DNA from: an uncultured Lachnospiraceae bacterium
GTDB taxonomy: Bacteria; Bacillota; Clostridia; Lachnospirales; Lachnospiraceae
DNA length: 23,316 nucleotides
Reading direction: 5' to 3'
NCBI GenBank assembly: GCA_910577765.1
Contig: CAJTOV010000048.1
Location: 1 to 23,316, forward strand
Shown here: one piece after another, positions 6,539 through 14,613 of the stretch
How the letters are laid out: each line of letters begins with the position of its first letter
How positions within the stretch are numbered: position 1 is the first letter of the stretch
Notes under the pieces: generated by a model
What the model was told of the DNA's origin: nothing
The model's input: the letters and a program-made list of their open reading frames with translations, nothing else
Database searches by the model: none
Translations under genes and position numbers: made by a program

Positions 6539-9457
6539 TTGAAGATAGGATTGGATGTAGGTTCTACTACCATAAAGAGTATTGTGCTGGACGGCCTGGG
6601 GAACATTGTCTATTCTGCCTATGAGCGCCATTTTTCCCAGATTACGGCCAAGACCGTGGAGGCACTGGAGAAGATCCGGGCCCGGTTTCCGGGAAAGGAG
6701 GAGACCAGTCTGGTGATCTCCGGCTCCGCAGGCATGGGTATGGCGGAAAGCTGTTCCATTGACTTTGTCCAGGAGGTGTATGCCACCAAGGTGGCGGCCC
6801 AGGAGAACGCCCCGGGGACCGATGTGATCATTGAGCTGGGAGGCGAGGATGCCAAGATCATCTACCTGCAGGGGGCCATGGAGGCCCGGATGAACGGGTC
6901 CTGCGCAGGAGGCACAGGGGCCTTTATTGACCAGATGGCCACCCTTCTGGGGATTACCCCGGATGATATGAACGATCTGGCAGCGGAAAGCACCAAGCAG
7001 TACACCATTGCCTCCCGGTGCGGGGTATTTGCCAAAAGCGATATCCAGCCTTTGATCAACCAGGGAGCGGACAGGCGGGACATTTCCGCCAGTATTTTCA
7101 GTGCCGTGGTGAACCAGACCATCGGCGGTCTGGCCCAGGGCAGGGCCATTGAGGGGAACGTGCTGTATCTGGGCGGTCCTCTGACCTTTATGCCGGAGCT
7201 GCGCAAAAGCTTTGACAAGGCCCTGCGCCTGGAAGGAACATGTCCGGACAATTCCTTGTATTACGTGGCCCTGGGAGCCGCCCTCTGTGCAAAAACAGCC
7301 GTAGACTTAGACCAGGTCATTGCCCGGCTGTCGGAATATGAATCGGTCAATGACTTTGACACCCTGCCTCCTTTATTCGGGAGTGAGGATGAGTATCAGG
7401 AGTTTTGTGCCCGCCACGCCCAGGCGGACGTTACATACGGGAATCTGGAAGGCTATACCGGACAGGCCTGGCTGGGCATTGACGCCGGCTCCACCACGGT
7501 GAAGGCAGTGGTCATCGGGGAGGACAAGGAGATTCTGGACAGCACTTATCTGTCCAACAGCGGCAATCCGGTTCCCATTGTGCGGGATTACCTGACAGGG
7601 ATGTACCGGAAGAATCCCGGAATCCGGCTGGCCGGGGCCTGCGTCACCGGCTATGGGGAGGATATTATCCGTAATGCCTTTTCCCTGGACTACGGTCTGG
7701 TGGAGACCATGGCCCACTTAAAGGCAGCCCAGGAGTTTATGCCGGATGTGGAGTTTATTATTGATATCGGCGGCCAGGATATGAAGTGCTTCAAGATCCA
7801 CAACTCCGCCATTGACAACATTTACCTGAACGAAGCCTGCTCTTCGGGATGCGGCTCCTTCCTTCAGACCTTTGCAGGGGCCCTGAACTATTCGGCCGAG
7901 GAGTTTGCAAAGCTGGGACTTTTCTCGAAAAATGCCGTGGACTTAGGGTCCCGGTGTACCGTGTTCATGAATTCCTCGGTAAAGCAGGCCCAGAAGGACG
8001 GAGTCAGCACCGAGGACATTTCCGCGGGTCTTTCCATCAGTGTGGTGAAGAATGCCATCTACAAGGTGATCCGCCCTGCCAGCGTGGAGGAGCTGGGCAG
8101 ACGCATCGTGGTCCAGGGAGGCACCTTTTTAAATGACGCGGTGCTGCGGGCCTTTGAGCGGGAGCTGGGGCTTCATGTGGTGCGCCCGGTGATCGCCGGT
8201 CTCATGGGGGCTTACGGCTGCGCCCTCCATGCCATGGGGCAGAAGGGGGAGAAAAGCCGGATTGTCACCAGCCGGGAGCTGGAGGATTTTGCCCATGAGG
8301 TGAAGAATGTCAACTGCGGTCTGTGCAGCAACCGCTGCCTCCTGAGCGTCAACACCTTCTCCGGCGGCCGGAAATACATTGCAGGCAACAAGTGCGAGCG
8401 GCCGGTGACCAAAAGGACCTCAGATGCGGACCACAACATTTATAAATACAAGCAGGAGCTTTTGGCCGGTTACAGGACGGTAAAGGGAACCAGGGCCGAG
8501 ACCATCGGGATTCCCATGGGATTGAATATGTACGAGCTGGTGCCTTTCTGGCACAGGTTTTTCTCGGAGCTGGGCTTTGGGGTGGTGGTGTCGCCTTTCT
8601 CCACCCGGGAGCTGTACCTGGACGGGCAGCATTCCATCCCCAGTGACACGGTGTGTTTCCCGGCCAAGATGCTTCACGGACATGTGGAGTATTTAAAGGA
8701 GCAGCAGGTGGACGCGGTGTTCTACCCCTGCATGAGCTTTAATTTTGACGAGGGGCTGGGGGACAATAATTACAACTGTCCGGTGGTGGCATATTACCCG
8801 GAGGTCATAGCGGCCAACATGAAGTTTCCGGGAAAGACCCGGCTGGTCAGCGACTATGTAGGCCCCCACAAGCGGAAATTTTTCCCGGAGAAGATGACGG
8901 AGCTTCTGGGACGTTACTTTGAAGGTGTGGACATAAAAGCAGTAAAGCATGCCAGCGACCTGGCCTTTAAGGAGCGGGATCTTTTCCTGGCCAGGGTACG
9001 GGCAAAGGCAGAGGAGATCGTGGCCCTGGCCAGACGGGAAGGCAGGCGCATCATCGTGCTGGCCGGGAGACCCTACCATGTGGACCCGGAGATCAACCAC
9101 GGCATTGACATGCTGATCAACGGCTTCGGGGTCAGCGTTATTTCCGAGGATGCGGTGAGCCACAAGGTGTCCCGGTTCCCGGTGAAGGTATTAAACCAGT
9201 GGATGTACCACTCCCGGCTCTACGCGGCGGCCAAATATGTGTGTACCCAGGAGGACATGGACATTGTGCAGCTTGTCAGCTTCGGCTGCGGGCTGGATGC
9301 CATCACCACCGACGAGGTGCGCCGGATCGTGGAGGGCGCCGGGAAGATCTACACCCAGATCAAGATTGATGAGATCACCAACCTGGGAGCCGTGCGGGTA
9401 CGGCTCAGGAGCCTTCTGGCAGCCCTGGAGCAGCAGGAGGCCCGGCAGGGAAGCTGA
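6539..9457 (+). CDS. BadF/BadG/BcrA/BcrD-type acyl-CoA dehydratase activase (double ASKHA domain, DUF2229)
   Basis: A 972-residue cytosolic protein related to activators of (R)-2-hydroxyacyl-CoA dehydratases (HgdC type), which use ATP to push an electron from a [4Fe-4S] cluster. Two ASKHA ATPase domains are visible. The first starts KIGLDVGSTT, with GSCAGGTGAF and SRCGVF. The second starts WLGIDAGSTT near residue 314, with EACSSGCGSF and SRCTVF. Each therefore keeps the two cluster-ligating cysteines. A cysteine-rich segment (NCGLCSNRC, then NKCERP) and a DUF2229-like part with PCMSFNFDEG and AGRPYHVDPEINHG follow. Many clostridial relatives are about 1400 residues and continue into an HgdB-like dehydratase domain; this one stops near LLAALEQQEARQGS. 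The start is TTG, with TAGGAG nine to ten bases upstream. The partner dehydratase is not in the window. Confidence 0.85.
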   Translation: MKIGLDVGSTTIKSIVLDGLGNIVYSAYERHFSQITAKTVEALEKIRARFPGKEETSLVISGSAGMGMAESCSIDFVQEVYATKVAAQENAPGTDVIIELGGEDAKIIYLQGAMEARMNGSCAGGTGAFIDQMATLLGITPDDMNDLAAESTKQYTIASRCGVFAKSDIQPLINQGADRRDISASIFSAVVNQTIGGLAQGRAIEGNVLYLGGPLTFMPELRKSFDKALRLEGTCPDNSLYYVALGAALCAKTAVDLDQVIARLSEYESVNDFDTLPPLFGSEDEYQEFCARHAQADVTYGNLEGYTGQAWLGIDAGSTTVKAVVIGEDKEILDSTYLSNSGNPVPIVRDYLTGMYRKNPGIRLAGACVTGYGEDIIRNAFSLDYGLVETMAHLKAAQEFMPDVEFIIDIGGQDMKCFKIHNSAIDNIYLNEACSSGCGSFLQTFAGALNYSAEEFAKLGLFSKNAVDLGSRCTVFMNSSVKQAQKDGVSTEDISAGLSISVVKNAIYKVIRPASVEELGRRIVVQGGTFLNDAVLRAFERELGLHVVRPVIAGLMGAYGCALHAMGQKGEKSRIVTSRELEDFAHEVKNVNCGLCSNRCLLSVNTFSGGRKYIAGNKCERPVTKRTSDADHNIYKYKQELLAGYRTVKGTRAETIGIPMGLNMYELVPFWHRFFSELGFGVVVSPFSTRELYLDGQHSIPSDTVCFPAKMLHGHVEYLKEQQVDAVFYPCMSFNFDEGLGDNNYNCPVVAYYPEVIAANMKFPGKTRLVSDYVGPHKRKFFPEKMTELLGRYFEGVDIKAVKHASDLAFKERDLFLARVRAKAEEIVALARREGRRIIVLAGRPYHVDPEINHGIDMLINGFGVSVISEDAVSHKVSRFPVKVLNQWMYHSRLYAAAKYVCTQEDMDIVQLVSFGCGLDAITTDEVRRIVEGAGKIYTQIKIDEITNLGAVRVRLRSLLAALEQQEARQGS

Positions 9458-9538
9458 CCAGAAGCCCCGAAAGCGCCTGACAGGCGGCAGGGAAGATCCG
9501 GTCTGTTCCGGGGGGACAGTCTTACCTGGGAGGAAGTA

Positions 9539-9705
9539 CTAGTACATCGTTGCACTAATTCCCGAGTAAATAGCACTCGCTATCCGCGCCATCTGCACGC
9601 CTGCGAAGCTAGCCGTAGGTCCCACTACGCCGTCGCTTCGCAGACGCACAGCTGACACGAATATCAAGCACTATTTACTTCGGGATTAATGCAACGATGT
9701 ACTAG
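9539..9705. mobile_element. complete 167-bp CTAG-bounded foldback (MITE-like) element
   Basis: The element runs from CTAG (9539-9542) to CTAG (9702-9705). Its arms, starting CTAGTACATCGTTGCA and ending TGCAACGATGTACTAG, are imperfect inverted repeats over nearly the whole length. Inner arms ATCTGCACGCCTGCGAAGC and GCTTCGCAGACGCACAG pair as well, and the centre is a small CGTAG/CTACG hairpin. The whole unit can therefore fold into one long stem. It has no reading frame. If CTAG is the duplicated target, the ends resemble those of non-autonomous derivatives of IS5-type elements, which favour YTAR targets; that origin is inference. The right CTAG supplies the TAG stop of the dehydratase gene. 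The remaining bases 9458-9538 show no terminator or gene. Confidence 0.82.
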
Positions 9706-10952
9706 GGCGTCTGCAAACTCCCGTCCCGGTTCCTGGTCTGTGTCCAGGTAGTCACCTCACAGGTGCAGGGATACTTAAGAGCTTCCTGCTCATTCAGATC
9801 CACCCCAAGTCCCGGCTTGTCATTGGCATAGACAAATCCGTCATTGCCATACTCCGGCAGTCCCGGGAACACCTCCAGCAGCGCCCCTCTGGGCCCGCTG
9901 AGCTTCTGGATCACAAAGTTAGGCGGCTCGATGCCGCTCCACTCCTGAAGCCCCAGATTCTGGGCAGCAAGGTCGATGTGGATGTTGGCTGCATGGGCCA
10001 GGGGACTCATATCCCCGGGGCCGTGCCAGCAGATCCGCACCCCGTACTGCTCGCAGAACATCTGTAACTTCCTGGCCGGTGTGATTCCGCCGATCTGGCT
10101 TAAATGCACCCGGATATAATCGATGCTCCGGTTGGTAATCAGGTGTTTGTACTCCGCCGGATTGTTGAACAGCTCTCCCTGGCTTAAAGGCGTCACCGTA
10201 TTCTGCCGGATTCTGTCCAGCCACTCCACCTGCTCCAGAGGCACCACATCCTCCATGAAGAACAGCTTCATAGGCTCCATTTCTTTCACAAAGGTCATGG
10301 CCTCTGTGGGATGAATCCGCTCATGGACGTCATGGACCAGATCCAGGTCAAAGCCCACCTTGTGCCGGATGCCCTCAAAAAGCTTTAAGGTATCCCGCAT
10401 ATAGGCCTTACTGTCCAGGTATATCCCGGGCTTTGCTCCCTTTGCCGCCCACTCCGGCGCCTCCCCGTAGCCGGTGCCTCCGTAGCCGCCGCACTGGCAG
10501 CGGATGTGGCGCACACCGATCTCCCGGTACTTCTCAATATTCTCGCAGATTTCCTCCAGATCTGCCCCGTCCACATGGCGGTACACCGGCACGCCGGCAC
10601 GCATTTTTCCTCCGAACAGATCGTACACCGGCATTCCGGCCATCTTTCCCTTAATATCCCACAAAGCCATGTCCACCCCGGAAATGGCATTGTTTACCAC
10701 AGGCCCGCACCGCCAGTAGGCATTCTGGTGCATAAGCTGCCACAGCTCACTGATGTTTTTCACCTCCTGGCCCAGCAGCAGAGGCCGCAGATAGGTCTCC
10801 ACCAGATGCTGCACCGTCAGATGCCGGTAGGCAAAGGTTGCACATCCAAGGCCATAGAGCCCCGGCTGGTCTGTCTCCACTTTCACCACCACCAGATTGA
10901 TTCCCTCCGGCGCGGTACAGATGACTCTCACATCCCTGATTTTCGGGTTCAT
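9702..10952 (-). CDS. enolase-superfamily sugar-acid dehydratase (mannonate dehydratase/RspA-like)
   Basis: A 416-residue cytosolic enzyme of the mandelate-racemase/ManD branch, expected to dehydrate a hexonate such as D-mannonate or D-gluconate to the 2-keto-3-deoxy acid using Mg2+. Metal ligands in the barrel are Asp208 in HDVHERI, Glu234 in FFMEDVVPLE and Glu260 in QGELFN. Catalytic residues are His210 (the DVH motif that marks the ManD subgroup) and His310 in WHGPGDMSP; HIRCQ near 149-153 supplies the usual Arg. The length is normal. The ATG at 10952 has GGAGG well placed; upstream in-frame codons are rejected. It lies 85 bases after the SDR gene in the same orientation. Its TAG stop is formed by the CTAG end of the adjacent element, and the C-terminus (RDGSLQTP) still looks family-like. 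ManD members differ widely in substrate and efficiency, so the substrate is not assigned. Confidence 0.9.
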   Translation of the reverse strand: MNPKIRDVRVICTAPEGINLVVVKVETDQPGLYGLGCATFAYRHLTVQHLVETYLRPLLLGQEVKNISELWQLMHQNAYWRCGPVVNNAISGVDMALWDIKGKMAGMPVYDLFGGKMRAGVPVYRHVDGADLEEICENIEKYREIGVRHIRCQCGGYGGTGYGEAPEWAAKGAKPGIYLDSKAYMRDTLKLFEGIRHKVGFDLDLVHDVHERIHPTEAMTFVKEMEPMKLFFMEDVVPLEQVEWLDRIRQNTVTPLSQGELFNNPAEYKHLITNRSIDYIRVHLSQIGGITPARKLQMFCEQYGVRICWHGPGDMSPLAHAANIHIDLAAQNLGLQEWSGIEPPNFVIQKLSGPRGALLEVFPGLPEYGNDGFVYANDKPGLGVDLNEQEALKYPCTCEVTTWTQTRNRDGSLQTP

Positions 10953-11037
10953 GCTGATTCCTCCGTTCTGTCGGCCATGACACCTTCCGGCCGCATGAGA
11001 GCCGGAAAGCCGCACAGCCGGTTGTTTTTATTGACTG

Positions 11038-11805
11038 CTACTTGACCAGATACGCTCCGTCCACCGGAATCACCGCGCCGTTGAGATAATCCGATGCTGC
11101 CGACGCCAGAAATACCACCGGCCCCTTCATATCCTCCGGGGTTCCCCAGCGGCCTGCCGGAATCCGCAGGGTGCACTCGTCCTTGCGGGCCTGGGTCATG
11201 TTGGCGCACATTTCCGTGTCCATGTACCCGGGGCACAGACAGTTGATGTTGATGCCGCGCCCTGCACAGTCCACGGCCAGGGATTTGGTTAACTGGGTCA
11301 CGGCTCCCTTGGTGGCCGTGTAAGCCGGCACCGTGGTTCCGCCGAACCAGGATACCATGGAACCGATGGTGATGATCTTGCCTCCGGTGGGCTGTTTCAG
11401 CATCAGCTCCAGGGCACGCTGGATCATCAGCCACACATGATCCAGATTGATCTTACGCACCAGGTCCCACTCCTCCACCGGAAACTCCTCCGGCAGGTGG
11501 CGCCGCTGGATGCCTGCCGCCGGCACCAGCACGTCCAGCCTGCCGTCCAGAAGCTTCACGGCCTCATCAAACATCCGGTTCAGGTCTTCCCGGTCAGCCA
11601 GGTTGCCGCTGACCCCCAGGGCCTCATAGCCCTGGGCCCGGTACGCCTCACACACCTGCATAAGCTTCTCTTCCTGCACGTCCATCAGAACCACCTTACA
11701 GCCTGCCTCCAGAAGTCCTTCTGCCATACCCCGGGAAAGCCCCTGGGCCCCTCCTGTTACGATCGCATGTTTTCCGCTGATATCAAATTTATTCAATGCT
11801 GCCAT
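11038..11805 (-). CDS. short-chain dehydrogenase/reductase, KduD/gluconate 5-dehydrogenase-like
   Basis: A 255-residue cytosolic NAD(P)-dependent oxidoreductase. It has the Rossmann motif TGGAQGLSRG at 17-26, a PAAG variant of the NNAG motif near 95-98, Ser149, and the YTATK active site with Tyr162 and Lys166. The AGIQRRHLPEEF segment and the C-terminal part from IPAGRWGTPED to NGAVIPVDG closely follow KduD (2-dehydro-3-deoxy-gluconate 5-dehydrogenase) and gluconate 5-dehydrogenase proteins. It probably interconverts a keto-sugar acid and its hydroxy form in the same pathway as the flanking dehydratase and zinc dehydrogenase. The start has AGGAG upstream. It is separated from the upstream dehydrogenase gene by a 201-base gap that contains the multi-hairpin element at 11837-11987. 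Confidence 0.9.
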   Translation of the reverse strand: MAALNKFDISGKHAIVTGGAQGLSRGMAEGLLEAGCKVVLMDVQEEKLMQVCEAYRAQGYEALGVSGNLADREDLNRMFDEAVKLLDGRLDVLVPAAGIQRRHLPEEFPVEEWDLVRKINLDHVWLMIQRALELMLKQPTGGKIITIGSMVSWFGGTTVPAYTATKGAVTQLTKSLAVDCAGRGININCLCPGYMDTEMCANMTQARKDECTLRIPAGRWGTPEDMKGPVVFLASAASDYLNGAVIPVDGAYLVK

Positions 11806-11836
11806 AGTAAATCCGCTCCTTTCCCTTTCTTTATCC

Positions 11837-11987
11837 GTTACAGTTCACGGGGCGGGGAAAACCGGACGGAAACAGACGTCAAGCTGGCTTGTAAGACTGT
11901 TTTTGTCCAGTTTTCCACATCGGGCGTCCGCCCGATGCTTCTTGTCCGGCAAAACCGGACAAGAAGATGCCCCACGTGAACAGTAAC
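11837..11987. repeat. 151-bp multi-stem foldback element, copy B
   Basis: The ends are inverted repeats: GTTACAGTTCACGG at 11837-11850 and CGTGAACAGTAAC at 11975-11987. Between them are three hairpins: a 20-bp arm pair with three G.U-type mismatches (11856-11875/11897-11916), CATCGGGCG/CGCCCGATG (11918-11926/11929-11937) and CTTCTTGTCCGG/CCGGACAAGAAG (11938-11949/11955-11966). Folded, this is a terminal stem closing a multi-branch junction. A CTTTAT occurs just outside both ends (11829-11834 and 11988-11993), possibly a target duplication. The minus strand of 11918-11987 matches copy A at 2567-2674. Located between two genes of a catabolic operon. Confidence 0.75.
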
Positions 11988-12006
11988 CTTTATTTATTTG
12001 CAAGTG

Positions 12007-13044
12007 TCACGCCTCAGCTCCGTCAAACAGAATCACCGTCTTCTTCACAGCCGGGTCCGGATGGAGGATATTGTCAAAGACTTTTTCGATTTCGCTGAAT
12101 TTCACAAAGGTGGTGGCCAGGCCTTCCATATGATAGTGGCCCTCCGCCATCTTCTGTGCCGTGGGAATCCACTGGTTTAAGCTCATGCGGGTGCCGATAA
12201 TATCCAGTTCCCGCTTATTGATATCTGCCTGGCTGATGGTCTCCGGTTTGTCGCTGAAGCCCAGAGGCACGATCCTGCCTGCATTGCAGACAATAGGCTC
12301 CTTCACCAGCATGCTTAAGCTTCCCGGGAAGCAGGCACTGTCAAATGCCACCGTGCACCCGTGTCCTTCCGTAATCTCTGCCACCCGGGCAGCCACATCC
12401 TCGGTTCTGCTGTTGATGGTATAGTCGGCTCCGAACTGCCTGCTGCGCTCCAGACTCTCGTCATTGATGTCGCAGCAGATCACCTTGGCCGCCCCCTTGA
12501 TCTTGCAGGCCTGGGCCACAATGGTGCCGATGGTGCCGGTCCCCAGAATGAACACCACATCCCCAGGAACCACTCTTCCCCGGCTGGTGGAATGCTCCCC
12601 AATGGTCAGGGGCTCGATCAGGGCCGCATCCTTCCATGGAATCTCATCACTGATCTTGTAAGCGTCCTTTTCCTCCACACAGAAATACTCTCTCCAGCCG
12701 CCGTCTGTGCCGCTGCCCCGCACCAGCACCTGCTCGCAGACATTGCCCCGGCCGTGGGTGCACTGGTAACAGGTTCCGCACTTCATCACATAGTCAATGA
12801 CCACATGGTCTCCTGGCTGGAGTCTCCGGCAGTCTTTTCCCACCTTGGTGACAATTCCCACATTCTCATGGCCGGGAATCAGCGGATAGCTGGAGCAGGG
12901 ATTCTCTCCTTTAAAGATGTGCATATCGCTGCCGCAGACACCGGCTGCCATCATTTTAATCTGGACTTCCTGATCCCCCGGTTCCGGAACCGGAACTTCT
13001 CTTATTTCATAATGGAAAGGTTCTGTGATCATACAAGCCTTCAT
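12007..13044 (-). CDS. zinc-dependent medium-chain alcohol dehydrogenase (RspB/L-idonate or gulonate dehydrogenase-like)
   Basis: A 345-residue cytosolic MDR enzyme. Catalytic zinc ligands are Cys37 (GVCGSD), His59-Glu60 (PGHEN) and Glu144 (LIEPL). Structural zinc cysteines are at 89, 92, 95 and 103 (KCGTCYQC...NVC). The NAD-binding glycines GTGTIG lie near 168-173. The N-terminal sequence and zinc sites resemble threonine/sorbitol/L-idonate-5-dehydrogenases and RspB. Beside a ManD-type dehydratase and a TRAP transporter, the likely role is oxidation of an aldonate (such as L-gulonate) to a keto acid. The ATG at 13044 has AGGAGG upstream; an earlier ATG at 13077 lacks one. It is the first gene of the minus-strand catabolic unit and diverges from dctP over a 375-base control region. 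Confidence 0.9.
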   Translation of the reverse strand: MKACMITEPFHYEIREVPVPEPGDQEVQIKMMAAGVCGSDMHIFKGENPCSSYPLIPGHENVGIVTKVGKDCRRLQPGDHVVIDYVMKCGTCYQCTHGRGNVCEQVLVRGSGTDGGWREYFCVEEKDAYKISDEIPWKDAALIEPLTIGEHSTSRGRVVPGDVVFILGTGTIGTIVAQACKIKGAAKVICCDINDESLERSRQFGADYTINSRTEDVAARVAEITEGHGCTVAFDSACFPGSLSMLVKEPIVCNAGRIVPLGFSDKPETISQADINKRELDIIGTRMSLNQWIPTAQKMAEGHYHMEGLATTFVKFSEIEKVFDNILHPDPAVKKTVILFDGAEA

Positions 13045-13106
13045 AGGGTTACCTCCTGGTTTTTTGATGATTTGCATGTGAACTACTTATATTATTTGCA
13101 CAGGAT

Positions 13107-13126
13107 TTGTATATTACAAGATACAA
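13107..13126. promoter_or_regulatory. candidate operator upstream of the zinc dehydrogenase gene
   Basis: TTGTAT at 13107-13112 and ATACAA at 13121-13126 form an inverted repeat, with an inner TACAAG between. The same half-sites recur at the dctP promoter. It lies 63-82 bases before the dehydrogenase start, where a promoter for the minus-strand operon is expected; a TATAAG-like -10 lies at about 13087-13092 (minus strand). The adjoining stretch 13130-13260 is AT-rich and holds no gene that I can support. Confidence 0.5.
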
Positions 13127-13260
13127 GTAGATCATACCTTATGTTTCCGGGAAAAGCAATAGAATTTTTTATTTTCTTTGTTTTTTGTCTATTTTTTATC
13201 ATTTTATTTTACGGTTTTTATGCATTATAGACATGTTTTATCCCAAAATATGTTAATCCC

Positions 13261-13321
13261 ATACAAACTTGTATTACTTGTATCGGTTTGTATTGACTTT
13301 TCTTGTATTTTGAACGATAAT
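13261..13321 (+). promoter_or_regulatory. dctP promoter overlapped by repeated TTGTAT sites
   Basis: A good sigma-A promoter is present: TTGACT at 13293-13298, a 17-base spacer and GATAAT at 13316-13321. Half-sites ATACAA (13261-13266) and TTGTAT (13269, 13278, 13288 and 13303) crowd the -35 region, one of them inside the spacer. This arrangement suits a repressor, perhaps GntR-type, that controls the divergent transporter and catabolic genes. The regulator is not in the window. Confidence 0.65.
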
Positions 13322-13419
13322 GAAAGTACTTAGCCGGCAGATGCTGCATACCTTTGCACAGGATTCCATCCGGCAGCAGGCCGGCAACCAAAACTACCAT
13401 ATTAACGGAGGTAAACACG

Positions 13420-14484
13420 ATGAAAAAAACATTTACCAAAGCAGTCGGCATGCTTCTTACAGCCACCCTGCTGGCAGGCTGCGGCGCTGCCACCGAAGCT
13501 CCCAAGGCTACCACGGCTGCCCAGCAGTCCGAAAGCAAGGCCGGGGATTCCGGTGCTGACACCGGTTCTTCCGCAGAAGCGGAGATCACCCTGACCTTAA
13601 GCCACCAGATGGCAGAAAGCCACTCCATCCATACCACAGCCCAGAAGTTTGCCCAGCTGGTCAATGAGAAATCCGGCGGCACCATGGCTGTGGACGTCTA
13701 CGCTTCCGCCACCCTGGGCACGGAGACCGAGAACCTTCAGGCCCTGACCAACGGGACCCTGGACATGGCTGTCATTGCTGCCGAGTTCTACGCCAACTAT
13801 GTGGACGAAGCCGGAATCCTCTGCCTTCCCTATATGTATGACAGCTACGACGACTGTTACGAGAAGCTTAACAGCGAAGCCGGAGACAGGATCAAGACCA
13901 TGATTCTGGAGAAGACCAACGTCCGTCCCCTGGACTACTATGTGCTGGCCTTCCGCCAGATCTTCACCGTGGACCGGGAGATCAAAACCGTGGATGACAT
14001 GGCCGGCCTGATCATCCGGATTCCCGATTCCACCACCTACAAGACCACCTTCTCCCAGCTTGGCGCAGCTCCCACGGCTGTAGCCTGGGGCGAGACCTAC
14101 ACGGCCCTGGATACCGGCGTGGTGTCTGCCGTGGAGAATATTCCGGAATCCATTATGTCCGCCTCCATGCAGGAAGTGTGCAAATATGTCAATGTGACCA
14201 ACCACCTGATTGCCCCCACCACCATCTCCATTTCCAACCAGGTCTATGACAAGCTGACCCCGGAGCAGCAGAAGATTCTGGAAGAGGCAGCCGCAGAGGC
14301 CTGCCAGTTCGGCAAGAACATGACTGCCGAGAACAGCGACGCCAACTTTGCCTCCCTGGAGAAAGCCGGTCTGACCGTGGTGGAGACCGATGTGGACAGC
14401 ATGAAAAATGCCATCAAGTATGAAGAATACACCTGCACCCAGTCTGATGCCGGCAAAGAGATTCTGTCCCTGCTTGGCAAATAA
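13420..14484 (+). CDS. dctP: TRAP transporter substrate-binding lipoprotein (DctP family)
   Basis: A 354-residue exported solute-binding protein of a tripartite ATP-independent periplasmic-type transporter. A lipoprotein signal ends at LLAGC with Cys21, followed by a Ser/Ala/Thr/Glu linker to about residue 54. The binding domain has the family hallmarks TLSHQMAESHSIH, AVDVYASATLG, the carboxylate-binding Arg200 in IRIP, and GETYTALDTGVVSAVEN. The substrate carboxylate is normally held by that arginine, which fits a sugar acid. The ATG at 13420 has GGAGG eight bases upstream. It heads a dctP-dctQ-dctM operon and is divergent from sugar-acid dehydrogenase and dehydratase genes, which suggests an aldonate or uronate ligand; the exact ligand cannot be read from sequence. 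Confidence 0.93.
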   Translation: MKKTFTKAVGMLLTATLLAGCGAATEAPKATTAAQQSESKAGDSGADTGSSAEAEITLTLSHQMAESHSIHTTAQKFAQLVNEKSGGTMAVDVYASATLGTETENLQALTNGTLDMAVIAAEFYANYVDEAGILCLPYMYDSYDDCYEKLNSEAGDRIKTMILEKTNVRPLDYYVLAFRQIFTVDREIKTVDDMAGLIIRIPDSTTYKTTFSQLGAAPTAVAWGETYTALDTGVVSAVENIPESIMSASMQEVCKYVNVTNHLIAPTTISISNQVYDKLTPEQQKILEEAAAEACQFGKNMTAENSDANFASLEKAGLTVVETDVDSMKNAIKYEEYTCTQSDAGKEILSLLGK

Positions 14485-14493
14485 CCGAAACTA

Positions 14494-14562
14494 GCGGGGA
14501 GCCTGGCTCCCCGCCTATCTCCGCAGCAGCTCTGTGCGGCAAAAACCGGCCGGTACGGCCGG
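14494..14562 (+). other. two hairpins between dctP and dctQ
   Basis: GCGGGGAGCC/GGCTCCCCGC (14494-14514) is an almost loop-less 10-bp palindrome, and CCGGCC/GGCCGG (14546-14562) is a second one. Neither has a following U tract. In TRAP and ABC operons such hairpins often protect the upstream binding-protein mRNA and reduce read-through, giving more binding protein than permease. That role is inferred here. Confidence 0.6.
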
Positions 14563-14613
14563 CTTCTGCCGCCGGACTCCTGGGGACACTTACATTTATT
14601 TAGGGGGATCTTT

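Noticed and set aside
9458..9538. Remnant of a longer activase C-terminus after the stop
   Set aside because: I see no HgdB-like residues in any frame of these 81 bases, so loss by a simple nonsense mutation is not supported.
11837..11987. Known riboswitch or tRNA-like RNA
   Set aside because: The branched fold invites the idea, but I recognise no conserved core of any riboswitch class, T-box or tRNA. A homologous copy at a gene 3' end (2567-2674) fits a dispersed repeat better.
12361..13230. Plus-strand open frame of 289 codons over the zinc dehydrogenase gene
   Set aside because: It is antisense to a gene with intact zinc and NAD motifs, and its end runs into AT-rich promoter DNA. No family resemblance was seen.
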